NCBI GenBank assembly: GCA_903921325.1
Contig: CAIXPL010000038.1
Location: forward strand, 50,119-114,118
DNA length: 64,000 bases
Origin: an uncultured Pseudomonadota bacterium
GTDB lineage: Bacteria; Pseudomonadota; Gammaproteobacteria; Burkholderiales; SG8-39
Reading direction: 5' to 3'
Numbering within the stretch: position 1 is the first letter of the stretch; each line of letters begins with the position of its first letter. Under the pieces are notes generated by a model. That model made no database searches. It was given only the letters and a program-made list of their open reading frames with translations, and was not told where the DNA came from. The translations under genes were made by a program, and so were the position numbers. This document shows positions 17,240 to 26,382 of the stretch, one piece after another.

Positions 17240-17527
17240 CTACACATAGCGCCACGGGCGACAGTGAATGTGCGACACGTCCATGTAAGGTCCCACATCC
17301 GAATCATCAGAATTACAGGTGGTCTCAAACTGGACAGGTTTCAGGCCAAGTAATCGGCGGAAGCTCTGAACAATGAGCACCATCAACGTACAGGCCGCAA
17401 TAGGGAAAAGCAGAATTGCAAGCGGTCCCAATATGATCAACAGGATTGGGGGCATCGTGTCACACACGATCAACGGCACGATCAGAAACGGGTACAAAAG
17501 CACCACAGGCAACATTATAGGGTGCAT
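17240..17527 (-). CDS. Small two-TM membrane protein, convergent to traG
   Basis: 95 aa from the ATG at 17527, preferred over upstream in-frame codons because a GAAGGA motif sits 8-10 bases before it and the protein begins with hydrophobic segments ('IMLPVVLLYPFLIVPLIV' and 'ILLIILGPLAILLFPIAACT'). The hydrophilic C-terminus contains several Asp and Cys residues. Not recognised. Orientation opposite to tra and location just beyond traG would suit an entry-exclusion or immunity-type protein, as F traS lies after traG. That is positional speculation only. Confidence 0.55.
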   Translation of the reverse strand: MHPIMLPVVLLYPFLIVPLIVCDTMPPILLIILGPLAILLFPIAACTLMVLIVQSFRRLLGLKPVQFETTCNSDDSDVGPYMDVSHIHCRPWRYV

Positions 17528-17916
17528 GCTTATAAATTCCTTCTTCAGATCCAGCCAGGCCGCGGCCGATCCCAATGATCGTCCTGCTCCCGTTGCGTGG
17601 TGACGGTAGGCCTTGCTCCGCCTCCAAATAACACCACGCACGCCTGCCGTATACCACAAAACCGAGATCCTCGCACCTCCCAGGCGCCACCTAGCGACTG
17701 AGCTGTGACTTTTTGGTCCGCCGGACGCTACCTGACCAGCCCGCAACAGGCTTGGCAACCCTTTCAGCGAAGTGCTATCGTCACCCTCACACCCCGGGCA
17801 CGTCGGCGTCACAACGGCACGAATGGCCATCAATCCAAGAAAGCGGTGCTAACCGACTGACCTGTGATCGACGAACCTTTTGGTCAATCACCGTTGAAAC
17901 CAACCTGGAGCTCAGC
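17528..17916. other. Non-coding region between tra block and accessory region
   Basis: About 390 bases with only weak, composition-driven open frames. It must contain the minus-strand promoter for the small membrane gene and a + strand promoter for the next small gene. The phrases 'tgtgactttttggtc' (about 17705) and 'tgtgatcgacgaaccttttggtc' (about 17861) are similar, hinting at a short imperfect duplication. No palindrome or clear promoter was identified. Confidence 0.4.
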
Positions 17917-18129
17917 ATGAACCAACAACTCAATGTGAAGTTACTTTCGATCGTCCACAGGGTTGCTACTACGCTTGCCTTGGTCTTTGCACTTGCAGGG
18001 GTCGCCGCCTATGCTGCCATCGCTATTCCAGAGATTGCTGCGGCCGGCTTCGCCTCGAGTGCGGTCAGCGATTCCTGCCCGCCCGTTCTGCCGCATACCC
18101 AGCCTGACCGCTCACCTCTGCCCAGATGA
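17917..18129 (+). CDS. Small single-TM protein of unknown function
   Basis: 70 aa starting at the ATG at 17917 with a GGAG six bases upstream. One hydrophobic helix ('ATTLALVFALAGVAAYAAIA') is followed by a short polar tail with one cysteine and several prolines ('CPPVLPHTQP'). No family recognised. The upstream extension of the frame (17713-17916) has no ribosome site and is not used. It could be a membrane-anchored or exported peptide. Confidence 0.45.
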   Translation: MNQQLNVKLLSIVHRVATTLALVFALAGVAAYAAIAIPEIAAAGFASSAVSDSCPPVLPHTQPDRSPLPR

Positions 18130-18202
18130 GTGGCTCCTGCGATTACCGGACACCACCTGGTGTATTTTGTAGCTGGCAACTCGCGCTCTATCTAACCTGC
18201 CA

Positions 18203-21028
18203 ATGACCCCTGAGGCCTTCATCGCGAAGTGGCAGGACAACCCGCTCTCAGAGCAATCAGGTGCGCAGACGTACTTCATTGACCTCTGCGAAATGCTGGG
18301 GGTCGATAAACCCGGAGATCCGGAGAATTACTGTTTCGAGCGCGGCGCCACCCGCACCGGCGCCGGACGTGGCTGGGCCGATGTGTGGAAGCGCAATTGT
18401 TTCGCGTGGGAAAACAAAGGGCCGGAGGGCAATCTGTCCCTAGCGCTGAAGCAGCTCATGACTTATGCACTGAACCTGGACAACCCGCCCTTACTCGTTG
18501 TCTGCAATCGTGCACTAATCGAGATTCACACCCACTTTACTGGCACCGCATCCGAAGTGCACCTGATTCCGCTCAACGAGATCGGGCGTCAGGAGAATCT
18601 ACAGAAGTTGCGCTGGGTCTTTAATTCACCAGACAAGTTCAAGCCTAGTCGCACGGTATTTGATGTCACCAACGAAGCGGCCGGCCGCTTCGCTGACATT
18701 GCGCAATCCATGCAGGCGCGCGGGCATGCGCCTGAGAAAATTGCTCACTTCCTAATCCAGTGTCTGTTCTCGATGTTCGCCGAGGATGCCGGTCTGCTGC
18801 CGGCCAAGCTCTTTCAGCGCATTGTCGACAGAAGCACAGGTAACCAGGAGAAGCTCACCCAAAGACTGAGCGATCTTTTCACATCGATGCAGGAGGGTGG
18901 CGATTTCCTGCTTGAAGAAATTGCTTGGTTTAACGGCGGACTGTTTCGAGTAATTGACCCGATCCCGCTTGAGGCGAACGAAGTTAAGGCCCTTCTTGCC
19001 GCATCGAACATGGACTGGAGCCACATCGAGCCGGCCATCTTTGGGACGTTGTTCGAGCGCGGATTGGACCCCGCGATGCGCTCGCAGTTAGGCGCCAATT
19101 ACACGGACCCTGGCACTATTGGCAAACTCATAGAGCCGGTGATCGTGCACCCGCTGGCGGCCGAATGGGAGTCCGCCAAGGCAATCATCACCAAAGCCAT
19201 GCTCACCTACCACGGGCGCGGCAAAGGCTCGAAAACGGCCTTCCGAACGGCGCAGCAGACGTTTCTAGGATTCATTGGTCGATTGAAGAACTTTCGAGTG
19301 CTCGACCCCGCTTGCGGCTCAGGCAACTTCCTGTACCTCGGCCTGCGCGCATTGAAGGACCTAGAACATCGCGCCAACCTTGATGCCGAGGCGTTGGGTC
19401 TGCACCGTCAGATCACCATTGAAACCAGCCCGGCCAACATGCTTGGCATCGAAATCAATGCCTATGCCGCCGAGCTGGCGCGGGTCACCGTTTGGATCGG
19501 AGAAATCCAGTGGATGCTGATGAACGGGTACGAGATCCAGCGCCGGCCCATCCTCGCACCCCTGGACCACATTCAGTGTCGGGATGCCCTGTTGAATCCA
19601 GACGGATCAGAGTCCGCCTGGCCGGCCGCCGATGCCATCGTAGGAAACCCGCCGTTTCTGGGTGATAGAAAAATGCGCGGCAGCTTGGGTGACGATTACG
19701 TCGACCGTCTGCGGTCTCGATATTTGGGTCGGATTCCTCCAGGCGCAGACCTAGTGTGCTATTGGTTTGAGAAAGCGCGCGCCGCCGTTCAGAGCAACCA
19801 TACAGTGCGGGTTGGCCTCGTGGCTACCAACTCCATTCGCGGCGGCAAGAATCGCGTCGTTCTGGACAAGATCGTCAACGAAAGCGTTATTACTGATGCG
19901 TGGCCCGACCAACCGTGGGTTCTCGATGGGGCTGCCGTGCGAGTATCGATTGTGGCTTTCGCCGCGAACGTAACTCATGAACTAGCGCGCCAAGACGGAG
20001 TCGTTGTTGCTCGAATAAACAGCGATCTCACTGCCAGCGCATCGGATCTAACCCGGGCCGTGAAGTTACGCGAAAACGCCGACAAAATGGTGCACGGGTC
20101 AAAGAAAATTGGCTCTTTCGAGATTACTGGCGATGAAGCTCGCGAGCTGATTAAGGCCGGTGGCAACCCGAACGGCCGATCGAATGCAGACGTAGTGACT
20201 CGATCATGGAATGGCTTAGATGTCACCGGACGGGATCGAGACTGCTGGATTGTCGATTTTGGCATGACAATGACAGTAGATGAGGCGGCCCTCTACGAGC
20301 GGCCTTTCTCTTTGGTTGTGAATCGCGTCAAACCAGAGCGAATGACCAACCGCAATCCCAACCTAGTCAAATTTTGGTGGCGGCATGGCGGGCCAAGACC
20401 GGCCCTCCGCAACGCATTGCCGAACTTGTCGCGCGTGGTGGCCACCTCTGCGATCAGCAAGCATCGCATCTGGGTGTGGATCCCCAAGGGCGTGTTGCCA
20501 GACGCAGCGCTTATGGTCGCGCTGCGCGACGACGACGTTACATTCGGCGTTTTGCACTCACGCTTTCATGAGCTCTGGTCGTTGCGCCTCGGCACGAGTC
20601 TTGAAGATCGCCCTCGCTACACACCCACCAGCACGTTCGAAACCTATCCGTTTCCAGACGGCCTCACCCCCAACCTCAAGCCGGCCAGTTACCATAATCC
20701 AAATGCAGGTGCGGTTGCCTCGGCGGCACAGGCGCTCAACTGCCTGCGCGAAGCGTGGCTCAACCCACCAGATTGGGTTGATCGTATTCCTGAGGTTGTT
20801 CCAGGGTACACGCATCGAATCATTGCAAAGCCCGGCCACGCGGCCGAGCTCAGGGAGCGCACGCTAACAAAACTGTATAACGCCATGCCACCTTGGCTGG
20901 CCAGTGCGCACGGTAACCTTGATGAGGCAGTCGCGAAGGCCTACGGATGGCTGGACTACACCTGCGACATGCCTGACGAAGTCATTCTTCAGCGCTTGCT
21001 GGCACTCAATCTCGCGCGTGCCAGTTAG
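18203..21028 (+). CDS. MmeI-like (Type IIL) fused restriction endonuclease-methyltransferase
   Basis: 941 aa, close to MmeI (919 aa). The N-terminus shows D60 in 'GRGWADVW' and E70-N-K72 in 'CFAWENKG'. This is D-x9-E-x-K, the spacing of the MmeI nuclease site. The middle is helical, with 'LFSMFAEDAGLLP' and 'GTLFERGLDPAMRSQLGANY', both typical of this family. The N6-adenine methylase core has motif I 'LDPACGSGNFL' (368-377) and motif IV 'VGNPPFLG' (NPPF at 482-485). The C-terminal 350 aa would be the target-recognition domain. One polypeptide could therefore both cut and methylate, protecting the element and acting on rivals. If the nuclease site is inactive it would be an orphan methylase. 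No partner gene is adjacent. Confidence 0.8.
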   Translation: MTPEAFIAKWQDNPLSEQSGAQTYFIDLCEMLGVDKPGDPENYCFERGATRTGAGRGWADVWKRNCFAWENKGPEGNLSLALKQLMTYALNLDNPPLLVVCNRALIEIHTHFTGTASEVHLIPLNEIGRQENLQKLRWVFNSPDKFKPSRTVFDVTNEAAGRFADIAQSMQARGHAPEKIAHFLIQCLFSMFAEDAGLLPAKLFQRIVDRSTGNQEKLTQRLSDLFTSMQEGGDFLLEEIAWFNGGLFRVIDPIPLEANEVKALLAASNMDWSHIEPAIFGTLFERGLDPAMRSQLGANYTDPGTIGKLIEPVIVHPLAAEWESAKAIITKAMLTYHGRGKGSKTAFRTAQQTFLGFIGRLKNFRVLDPACGSGNFLYLGLRALKDLEHRANLDAEALGLHRQITIETSPANMLGIEINAYAAELARVTVWIGEIQWMLMNGYEIQRRPILAPLDHIQCRDALLNPDGSESAWPAADAIVGNPPFLGDRKMRGSLGDDYVDRLRSRYLGRIPPGADLVCYWFEKARAAVQSNHTVRVGLVATNSIRGGKNRVVLDKIVNESVITDAWPDQPWVLDGAAVRVSIVAFAANVTHELARQDGVVVARINSDLTASASDLTRAVKLRENADKMVHGSKKIGSFEITGDEARELIKAGGNPNGRSNADVVTRSWNGLDVTGRDRDCWIVDFGMTMTVDEAALYERPFSLVVNRVKPERMTNRNPNLVKFWWRHGGPRPALRNALPNLSRVVATSAISKHRIWVWIPKGVLPDAALMVALRDDDVTFGVLHSRFHELWSLRLGTSLEDRPRYTPTSTFETYPFPDGLTPNLKPASYHNPNAGAVASAAQALNCLREAWLNPPDWVDRIPEVVPGYTHRIIAKPGHAAELRERTLTKLYNAMPPWLASAHGNLDEAVAKAYGWLDYTCDMPDEVILQRLLALNLARAS

Positions 21029-21070
21029 TCTTATCTCACATCATTGCCGTGGCCGCGACGTGATCGTGCC

Positions 21071-22066
21071 TCACGGCCAAATGGCCTTCAATACGTACGC
21101 CAGTCTCGCCCCCGCCTTGGTGAGTTGATCAGCTGCGGTGGCAGCACCTTGCGCGGCGTAGTTTGGCGGTAATTGCACGTCCCAGACCTCTGTCTTGGCA
21201 TTGGCTGCGCTCGGCTGGCACGGCGAGCGATCGGGGCCAGAGGGGCGCTTGGCCGTCACAACAAGGGGCGCGATCTCGGCTGAGGCCAGATGCAGCGACT
21301 CGGTCGCCCAAGCAGTCGGCCAGGCGTCGACGGGCCCAGCATCGGCTTTTAGCTTTTGTGCTTGCGGCACGAGAGCCTGCGAAAAATCCGCACTGGTCTT
21401 CACTTTGGCGGCACGCATGGCCTGTGCGACCAGGTCATCATCCCAATAGCTGTGCACGTTCTTTGAACCATGACACAGCAGGTTGCCGCCCTGAGTGAAT
21501 TCCGCCTTCGCTTCTTTGTCATTGGCCGGGACCACGAACCTGTCCGAACCAGATACATAGGGGGCACCCACGTGCAGCGGCTGGTGGATGTCACCGGTCA
21601 TGTGGGCGATCACAAACAGCGCTTCTCGCTTCGTGAGTTTGTGCGACGGGTCCACGGCGGGCTTACCCTGTAGCGTGAGAACTGCATCTCCAAGGATGCT
21701 CACCACATCGTCCGACGAGGCGCCAATCGAGGCCCTTTGATAAGCGGATAGTTGAAACGGCAGATCGGCGTAGTGGTAGGCATGGTGGTGCGGATTATTG
21801 GTGGCGAATTCTTTCATTTCTTCCGTTGGCTCCCTTTGGCAGTACATGAAGCCTTTGGCACAGTCTGGCCACTCGGCCGCCGTCGCGAGCGTTTCATCGG
21901 CCTTGAGCAGGTTCTGGACCTGCTTTTCCGCGTTGGTGCCTTGAATCAACGCGGCAGCGATGTTGCCAATGGTTTCATGGCCCTGGCGTCCCCAGGCGAG
22001 GGCGGCAACCGGTAGCGCGAGGCCCAGCGCCAGGTGACCGGCTATTGCGAGAGTGAAGGGTTTCAT
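21071..22066 (-). CDS. Secreted S1/P1-type nuclease
   Basis: 331 aa. The ATG at 22066 gives a signal peptide ending at 'AALA', so the mature protein starts with Trp (W25, 'WGRQGHETIG'). In S1/P1 nucleases the N-terminal Trp itself binds zinc. Further zinc ligands are visible in 'PHHHAYHYADLP', 'FVIAHMTGDIHQPLHVG' and 'HSYWDDDLV'. These enzymes cut single-stranded nucleic acid and release 5' or 3' phosphates in the periplasm or outside. An S1/P1 nuclease on a conjugative element is uncommon. It may be carried cargo from a Xanthomonadales-type chromosome. No good ribosome site is seen. It is convergent with the MmeI-like gene 42 bases away. Confidence 0.9.
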   Translation of the reverse strand: MKPFTLAIAGHLALGLALPVAALAWGRQGHETIGNIAAALIQGTNAEKQVQNLLKADETLATAAEWPDCAKGFMYCQREPTEEMKEFATNNPHHHAYHYADLPFQLSAYQRASIGASSDDVVSILGDAVLTLQGKPAVDPSHKLTKREALFVIAHMTGDIHQPLHVGAPYVSGSDRFVVPANDKEAKAEFTQGGNLLCHGSKNVHSYWDDDLVAQAMRAAKVKTSADFSQALVPQAQKLKADAGPVDAWPTAWATESLHLASAEIAPLVVTAKRPSGPDRSPCQPSAANAKTEVWDVQLPPNYAAQGAATAADQLTKAGARLAYVLKAIWP

Positions 22067-22229
22067 CGGATATCCGGCGATGAGAGGTTGGGTGGGTCCG
22101 TCGCGATCGGGTGTCGAGGCCGGCCTGGTTCGCACCGGGGCAGGGTAGGCCGTCATCGTTATGCTAGAACGATGATAGCAATGGTTTAGCTGCATCGCGA
22201 TGCACGTCCCCTGATAAATGATCGTCAGA

Positions 22230-22266
22230 CGAAAAAAAACCCTGCGCCTCGAAAAAGGGCAGGGTT
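22230..22266 (-). terminator. Intrinsic terminator after the DUF2591-like gene
   Basis: On the minus strand an AACCCTGC arm (22266-22259) pairs with GCAGGGTT (22245-22238), followed at once by a run of eight T. It lies 25 bases downstream of the DUF2591-like stop. Confidence 0.85.
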
Positions 22267-22290
22267 ATGCGTGCAATGTACCTACGACAA

Positions 22291-22917
22291 TCAGGCCGCC
22301 AACTGGTGCCGCGGCCTGTCGGATGCCACGTCAAACCGACGCAACCGAAGCACCAACGCGGGCTGACTAAACGGCGTCCATATCGCCTCCCCGGTGCGAT
22401 AAAGCGAGGCCTCCAACTCCAGTCGCCGCTCGATCGAGGGCTCCAGTGCGTGCAGCCACACGGCGCCGTCGTCCGAGCACAGCGAGTACGCCGAGGCCAG
22501 ATCCTTGCCACCATCGACGACCACCCGGACATCGACTGCAAGCAGTTCGGCCGGGACCTCAACCCGCTCACCGAGTTCGTGCAGCAAATAGCAGCGCAGT
22601 CCAGCCACCAGGCGTGTAGGCCCGGAGGCCACTAACGGGCTACCCAATTTCGAGGCGGTGTACTGTGCCGCACCTTGCGTCCGCGCCTCTTTGACGATGT
22701 CAATGTCTGCCATCTGGAGGATCCAGCCGCCTTGGCGCCAGTCCTCGTCAAAGTGATACGGCGTGCCCGCTTCTTCGACGCGCAAGAGTGCGGATTGCGG
22801 CGTCCGGGCAATGTCGAGCACTCCGCCTTCGCACCAGCACTGCGCCACCGCCCAGTTAAGCGGCGCCCGGATGAGGCTCTTCGTTCTCGCTTGCACGAGA
22901 GGTTTTGTAAGATTCAT
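22291..22917 (-). CDS. DUF2591 (phage NinX-like) protein
   Basis: 208 aa. It shows the order of the DUF2591 family: an 'LNWAVAQCWCEGG' start, 'HFDEDWRQGGWIL' in the middle and 'GPTRLVAGLRCYLLHELGE' followed by 'VEVPAELL'. Family members are mostly phage genes of unknown role, the best-known name being NinX of lambdoid phages. A longer C-terminal extension (about residues 125-208) is not part of the family core. The ATG overlaps the upstream gene's stop (ATGA), so the two are coupled. A strong terminator follows. Confidence 0.7.
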   Translation of the reverse strand: MNLTKPLVQARTKSLIRAPLNWAVAQCWCEGGVLDIARTPQSALLRVEEAGTPYHFDEDWRQGGWILQMADIDIVKEARTQGAAQYTASKLGSPLVASGPTRLVAGLRCYLLHELGERVEVPAELLAVDVRVVVDGGKDLASAYSLCSDDGAVWLHALEPSIERRLELEASLYRTGEAIWTPFSQPALVLRLRRFDVASDRPRHQLAA

Positions 22918-23435
22918 CGTTCTGCTCCTTTTGAATTGCGTTCGACGTACGCCCGGAACAGCACGAGGGCATCTTCGAAGTTCATTTCATTGAGAATGCG
23001 TTCGCTGAACGCGCGGTGCCGATCCGCCCTGGCCAACTGCGCCTGAAGCGCAGCCGGGGTGAGCGTGCGGGTCTCCCTTACCGAGCCGTCCCCGGTCACA
23101 AAAACAACACGCTTTGCCAATGCGCGTTTCAGATCCCGCCGAACAAGCCACTGCTGCAGTAAGTCGGCGAGAAGCATGTCTGCGTCGCGCGGCATGTCCC
23201 ATGGCATGCCGGGTTTGTCAGGATGGTCATGCGGCATTCGGAACGGCGGAAGCGTGGCCGCATAGGCGTTCAACCTGGCCCCGAGCGAGGGCGGCCATAT
23301 CATCGTCGCGCCGCCGCGACCGTCATTACTGGCCGTGCCTTCGCGGTGCCCGTCAATGCATACGGACGCCTCGAAACACAGGGTTTCCTCTGAGGCGAAC
23401 TCCGCGTACTTCACATTTCGCAATTGAACTTCCAT
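22914..23435 (-). CDS. Hypothetical protein coupled to DUF2591-like gene
   Basis: 173 aa from the ATG at 23435, preceded by AGGAGG. A GTG one codon upstream is possible. No domain recognised. The sequence has an N-terminal strand-rich part ('VQLRNVKYAEFASEETLCFE') and a helical C-terminus ('DADMLLADLLQQWLVRRDLK'). Phage-like company suggests a phage-derived accessory protein. Confidence 0.6.
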   Translation of the reverse strand: MEVQLRNVKYAEFASEETLCFEASVCIDGHREGTASNDGRGGATMIWPPSLGARLNAYAATLPPFRMPHDHPDKPGMPWDMPRDADMLLADLLQQWLVRRDLKRALAKRVVFVTGDGSVRETRTLTPAALQAQLARADRHRAFSERILNEMNFEDALVLFRAYVERNSKGAER

Positions 23436-23540
23436 CACTCCTCCTGTTTATCAATCCGACACCCCGGCCGGGGGTCGTTCCGTTGCACAGGGGGCATCCA
23501 TTGCGCGCGCACCGAGTCAGTCGTAACGCTGGGGCGAGGC

Positions 23541-23588
23541 ACCAAAGAAAAGCGCCTGGCGCCCCAGCAAAAGGGGGCGCCAGGCGTT
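23541..23588 (-). terminator. Strong intrinsic terminator downstream of the zinc-ribbon gene
   Basis: A 13-14 bp GC stem (GCGCCTGGCGCCCC at 23552-23565 against its near-complement at 23574-23587) is followed on the minus strand by TTTTCTTT. It sits in the 319-base gap after the 23755-24261 gene; nothing else is seen in that gap. Its sequence resembles the terminator at 24304-24350. Confidence 0.85.
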
Positions 23589-23754
23589 ATGTGTGTAAGA
23601 AAGGCCGCCCAACAGAGTCCTTACCAAACTGTCAACAGATTGAAGTCTGCGTTTCGCCTGCGTCGGCGCGGATTGACGCGTACCGATTCGCTTCATCTCG
23701 TGGCCACAGAACGACCTGCCAACGAGAGCCAGGCACCCTGCTCGGTTGGCCGCA

Positions 23755-24261
23755 TCAATGCGCGTCAAAGCACGATCGGCACACCTCCGCCCCGTCCGGG
23801 CAACCCACGATACCCTCGACTTGTTGGCCACAATCGCTGCAGACGCTCAGATTCCCCGATGTGTTCTCCATGTTATGACGGACCCAGTTCCAGTAGCCGA
23901 GCTTGGTATCACCGCAGGCAACATCGATCCGCCATTCGGCTTTGGGCCACGACGGATCCTCTTGACCAAACTTGGCTTGGTACCACTCCGGCGTACCTTC
24001 CTGCGGGTCGTCGGTCCGCCAGATGCCCGCATCGGGATCGGGCAACCTGTCATTGCCTCCAATGTCGACACACCAGATGTCTTCCGGAGGGCGCGCCGAA
24101 TTACGCACTTCTCCACCGCAGTGGTTGCAGACCACTTGCGCAATGTCAGTCATGAATCGCTTAAAAGATCCAACGCTTTTAAGCTCTCCAGTGTTCTGGG
24201 TATTGGTCAGCAGCTTCGTTACGATTTCTGCCAATTCCTTGGCGGTCACTTGCTTGCTCAT
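23755..24261 (-). CDS. Hypothetical protein with two Cys4 zinc-binding motifs
   Basis: 168 aa from the ATG at 24261, preceded by GAGAGGTG on the minus strand; upstream codons run through the terminator and are excluded. It has one CxxC in 'VVCNHCGGE' and two more at the C-terminus ('CSDCGQQVEGIVG', 'CRSCFDAH'), forming a likely zinc ribbon. Between them is 'GTPEWYQAKFGQEDPSWPKA', with many Trp. The family is not recognised. It is transcribed alone: a terminator lies on each side. Confidence 0.65.
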   Translation of the reverse strand: MSKQVTAKELAEIVTKLLTNTQNTGELKSVGSFKRFMTDIAQVVCNHCGGEVRNSARPPEDIWCVDIGGNDRLPDPDAGIWRTDDPQEGTPEWYQAKFGQEDPSWPKAEWRIDVACGDTKLGYWNWVRHNMENTSGNLSVCSDCGQQVEGIVGCPDGAEVCRSCFDAH

Positions 24262-24303
24262 ATTCACCTCTCGACAATGACGTACGTCGCCAGAAAACGA
24301 CGC

Positions 24304-24350
24304 ACCAAAGAAAAACGCCTGACGTCCCTTGAAAGGGAGCGCCAGGCGTA
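24304..24350 (-). terminator. Intrinsic terminator after the 24396-24980 gene
   Basis: On the minus strand ACGCCTGGCGCTCCCTT pairs with AAGGGACGTCAGGCGT apart from one bulge, followed by TTTTTCTTT. The stem shares the CGCCTGRCG core and the 'CACCAAAGAAAA' flank with the terminator at 23541-23588. Confidence 0.85.
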
Positions 24351-24395
24351 TTGTGTGCAAGGCTAACCCTTAATCCGTAGGGTGGCCCTGCTTTA

Positions 24396-24980
24396 TCAAG
24401 CAACCATCAGCAGTTCTGGAGCGAGACGCCTCAGAACGTCGCGTCCCGCCGCCACTTCCGCGACGGACTTCGTGGTGCGACCTGTGTCTCGATACCGTAC
24501 GGCATCGATGAAGCCGGCCTTGAAAATGGCGCCGAGAATCTTCTTCTCGACTTTATCCATTTCCCCTAGTAGGCCGCCTCGATCAATCGCTCGTTTGAGC
24601 GTCTTGACGAACGGCGTTTCGGCCATCGGCTCCCAGTAGCGATTCTCAAGCGCCCAGACCCACCCCTGCACTTCCTTAGCCGGGGTGATAATTAAGGACA
24701 TGCGAGAATCTCCTTCGCAGTACATCCGGCAGATCGCCATTCGGCCAATTTGGCCTATGACCGTGGCACCAGCGATTTCCTCCGAACGGTCGGACGGCCG
24801 TTCAATCGGGCACACCCGCAGTAGAGCTACGTAAACCTTCTCAAAGTAGTAGTCTTGCACCTGCGGGCCTTCCGGCCAGTCCACCACTCCCTTAAGGCTG
24901 ATGTACAGCTGCCGTTTCCAGCCGTAACCGGCTGGAGGCTCGTACTCGTGGTTCCACTGCGACGCTTGCGGCATTTTCAT
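24396..24980 (-). CDS. Hypothetical protein, paralogue of the 25309-26343 product
   Basis: 194 aa from the ATG at 24980, or 192 aa from 24974, which has better spacing from an AGGGAG. The segment 'GQIGRMAICRMYCEGDSRMS' followed by 'LIITPAKEV', and 'TLKRAIDRGGLLGEMDKVEK', parallels 'AEHGRFIIGKAYTYYGGDMA' plus 'IVVTPQPSL' and 'NLKRSMDRGTLMAELQSIFR' in the next gene upstream. No known domain is recognised. It is flanked by its own terminator and an inverted repeat, so it is probably monocistronic. Confidence 0.65.
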   Translation of the reverse strand: MKMPQASQWNHEYEPPAGYGWKRQLYISLKGVVDWPEGPQVQDYYFEKVYVALLRVCPIERPSDRSEEIAGATVIGQIGRMAICRMYCEGDSRMSLIITPAKEVQGWVWALENRYWEPMAETPFVKTLKRAIDRGGLLGEMDKVEKKILGAIFKAGFIDAVRYRDTGRTTKSVAEVAAGRDVLRRLAPELLMVA

Positions 24981-25035
24981 TCTCCCTTGGTAAGGTCCCG
25001 GCCGGGACGGTCTACTTGCGGGGAGAACATCCGTT

Positions 25036-25061
25036 GCGCGATCACCCAAGGACGATCGCGC
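25036..25061. promoter_or_regulatory. Inverted repeat upstream of the 24396-24980 gene
   Basis: GCGCGATC (25036-25043) and GATCGCGC (25054-25061) form perfect 8-bp arms with a 10-base spacer. It lies about 55 bases before the minus-strand start and has no T run, so an operator is more likely than a terminator. The rest of the 328-base gap (24981-25308) shows nothing else I can support. Confidence 0.45.
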
Positions 25062-25308
25062 CGCCCGGGTTGCTTGTCTCGTCCAGACTCAAATAAGGCC
25101 GCAATCCGCCATTGATGCCATCGCGTGATCTGTGATTGAATGCGGAATGTTTCGATCCGCCTGCGGCGCTACTCCCATGCAGCGGCGACGCGCGAGTCGA
25201 TGACATGACCGGATTTCTGATCAACGATTTGCTAGGATCTTGAAGCCGATCGAGTCTGGGTATCCCAAGCGGGATGTGCCTCGGCAATCAACATGATCCG
25301 CTGCCGGT

Positions 25309-26343
25309 TCACCAGGAGACTGAGCATGCCGCACCTTCTGCATTCACCTGGTCGAGATGCTTCTGCACAGCCTTTACCTGACGGTCCCACGCACGCTTCT
25401 GTCGTTGCTCGCGTTCGATTTTCTGTTCGCTACGACGTCTGGCCAGTGCAACCCGCTTGGCGCGATCCGCGGCAAGGGCTTGCTGGATAGAGGAACCGAC
25501 ATACTCTTGTCCTGTCTGTCCCCCTGTGCGAAACCACATATCTTCCGCCAGGCCCTCCTCATCCAGGCAAGACAACACGCGCCGAAAGATTGATTGCAAC
25601 TCAGCCATGAGCGTTCCACGGTCCATCGATCGCTTCAGATTCGCAAGAGCCAGATGCTCAGCACGACTCTGACCCCCTCGCATCCGGAACACCCCGCGAC
25701 CGTAGCGCTCGATTTCCAAGATATCGTCCTGCAGCGACGGTTGGGGCGTGACCACAATCGCCATATCTCCCCCATAGTAGGTGTAGGCCTTTCCTATGAT
25801 GAAGCGACCATGTTCGGCCAGGATCGTCAAATCCTCACAGTCCTTGCGGGCCCCGTCCGCGTAGCCGCAAAACGAACCACCGAAACCGTCACTCAGCGCG
25901 TTGTAGATGCGATTCTCCTGGTCCTCCCGCTGGCGACTAACGTGTTCCTCCATGCTTTGGGGCCACCCCGCCTCACCACGCCAAACCTCTCTGAGAAGGC
26001 CCTGGTCTTTTTCTGACAACTCTGTGTCCGGGTGGGCATGCTTGAGCCAAGAGTTGAACTCCTCCTCCTGCATTACCTCCATCTCGTTCCAAGTCACCGG
26101 ATCAAGTTCAACGTAGACCGTCTCAACCCAGTCGTCGCCTGCCGGCGCGTCAAAATAATAGATTCCTGCCCCCATGTCTGATCTCCCAGTAGTGCCGCCA
26201 TCGACAACGACGCGGCATCGAAATGCATGGGGTAGTCCATTGCGCCGCCGGTGAATATCCACCGCGTGCAGCCAGGAGCCCTCGTTCTTGCGAAACGATG
26301 GCGAGAGAGGGGGGTATCCAGAGTGTTCAGCGGCATCTTGCAT
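25309..26343 (-). CDS. Hypothetical protein with charged coiled-coil tail, paralogue of 24396-24980 product
   Basis: 344 aa. The N-terminal part includes 'VDIHRRRNGLPHAFRCRVVV' and an acidic 'YVELDPVTWNEMEVMQEEEF'. Residues about 170-265 contain the segment shared with the shorter neighbour ('GRFIIGKAYTYYGGDM', 'LKRSMDRGTLMAELQ'). The C-terminal 70 aa are rich in R, E, Q and K and probably form a helix or coiled coil. The start follows an AAGGCGG. A strong minus-strand terminator lies 40 bases upstream of the start, which is an odd position. Function unknown. Confidence 0.65.
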   Translation of the reverse strand: MQDAAEHSGYPPLSPSFRKNEGSWLHAVDIHRRRNGLPHAFRCRVVVDGGTTGRSDMGAGIYYFDAPAGDDWVETVYVELDPVTWNEMEVMQEEEFNSWLKHAHPDTELSEKDQGLLREVWRGEAGWPQSMEEHVSRQREDQENRIYNALSDGFGGSFCGYADGARKDCEDLTILAEHGRFIIGKAYTYYGGDMAIVVTPQPSLQDDILEIERYGRGVFRMRGGQSRAEHLALANLKRSMDRGTLMAELQSIFRRVLSCLDEEGLAEDMWFRTGGQTGQEYVGSSIQQALAADRAKRVALARRRSEQKIEREQRQKRAWDRQVKAVQKHLDQVNAEGAACSVSW

Positions 26344-26382
26344 TGCGTACCGCCTTAATGCTAAAGTGGCTTCGGAAAAACA

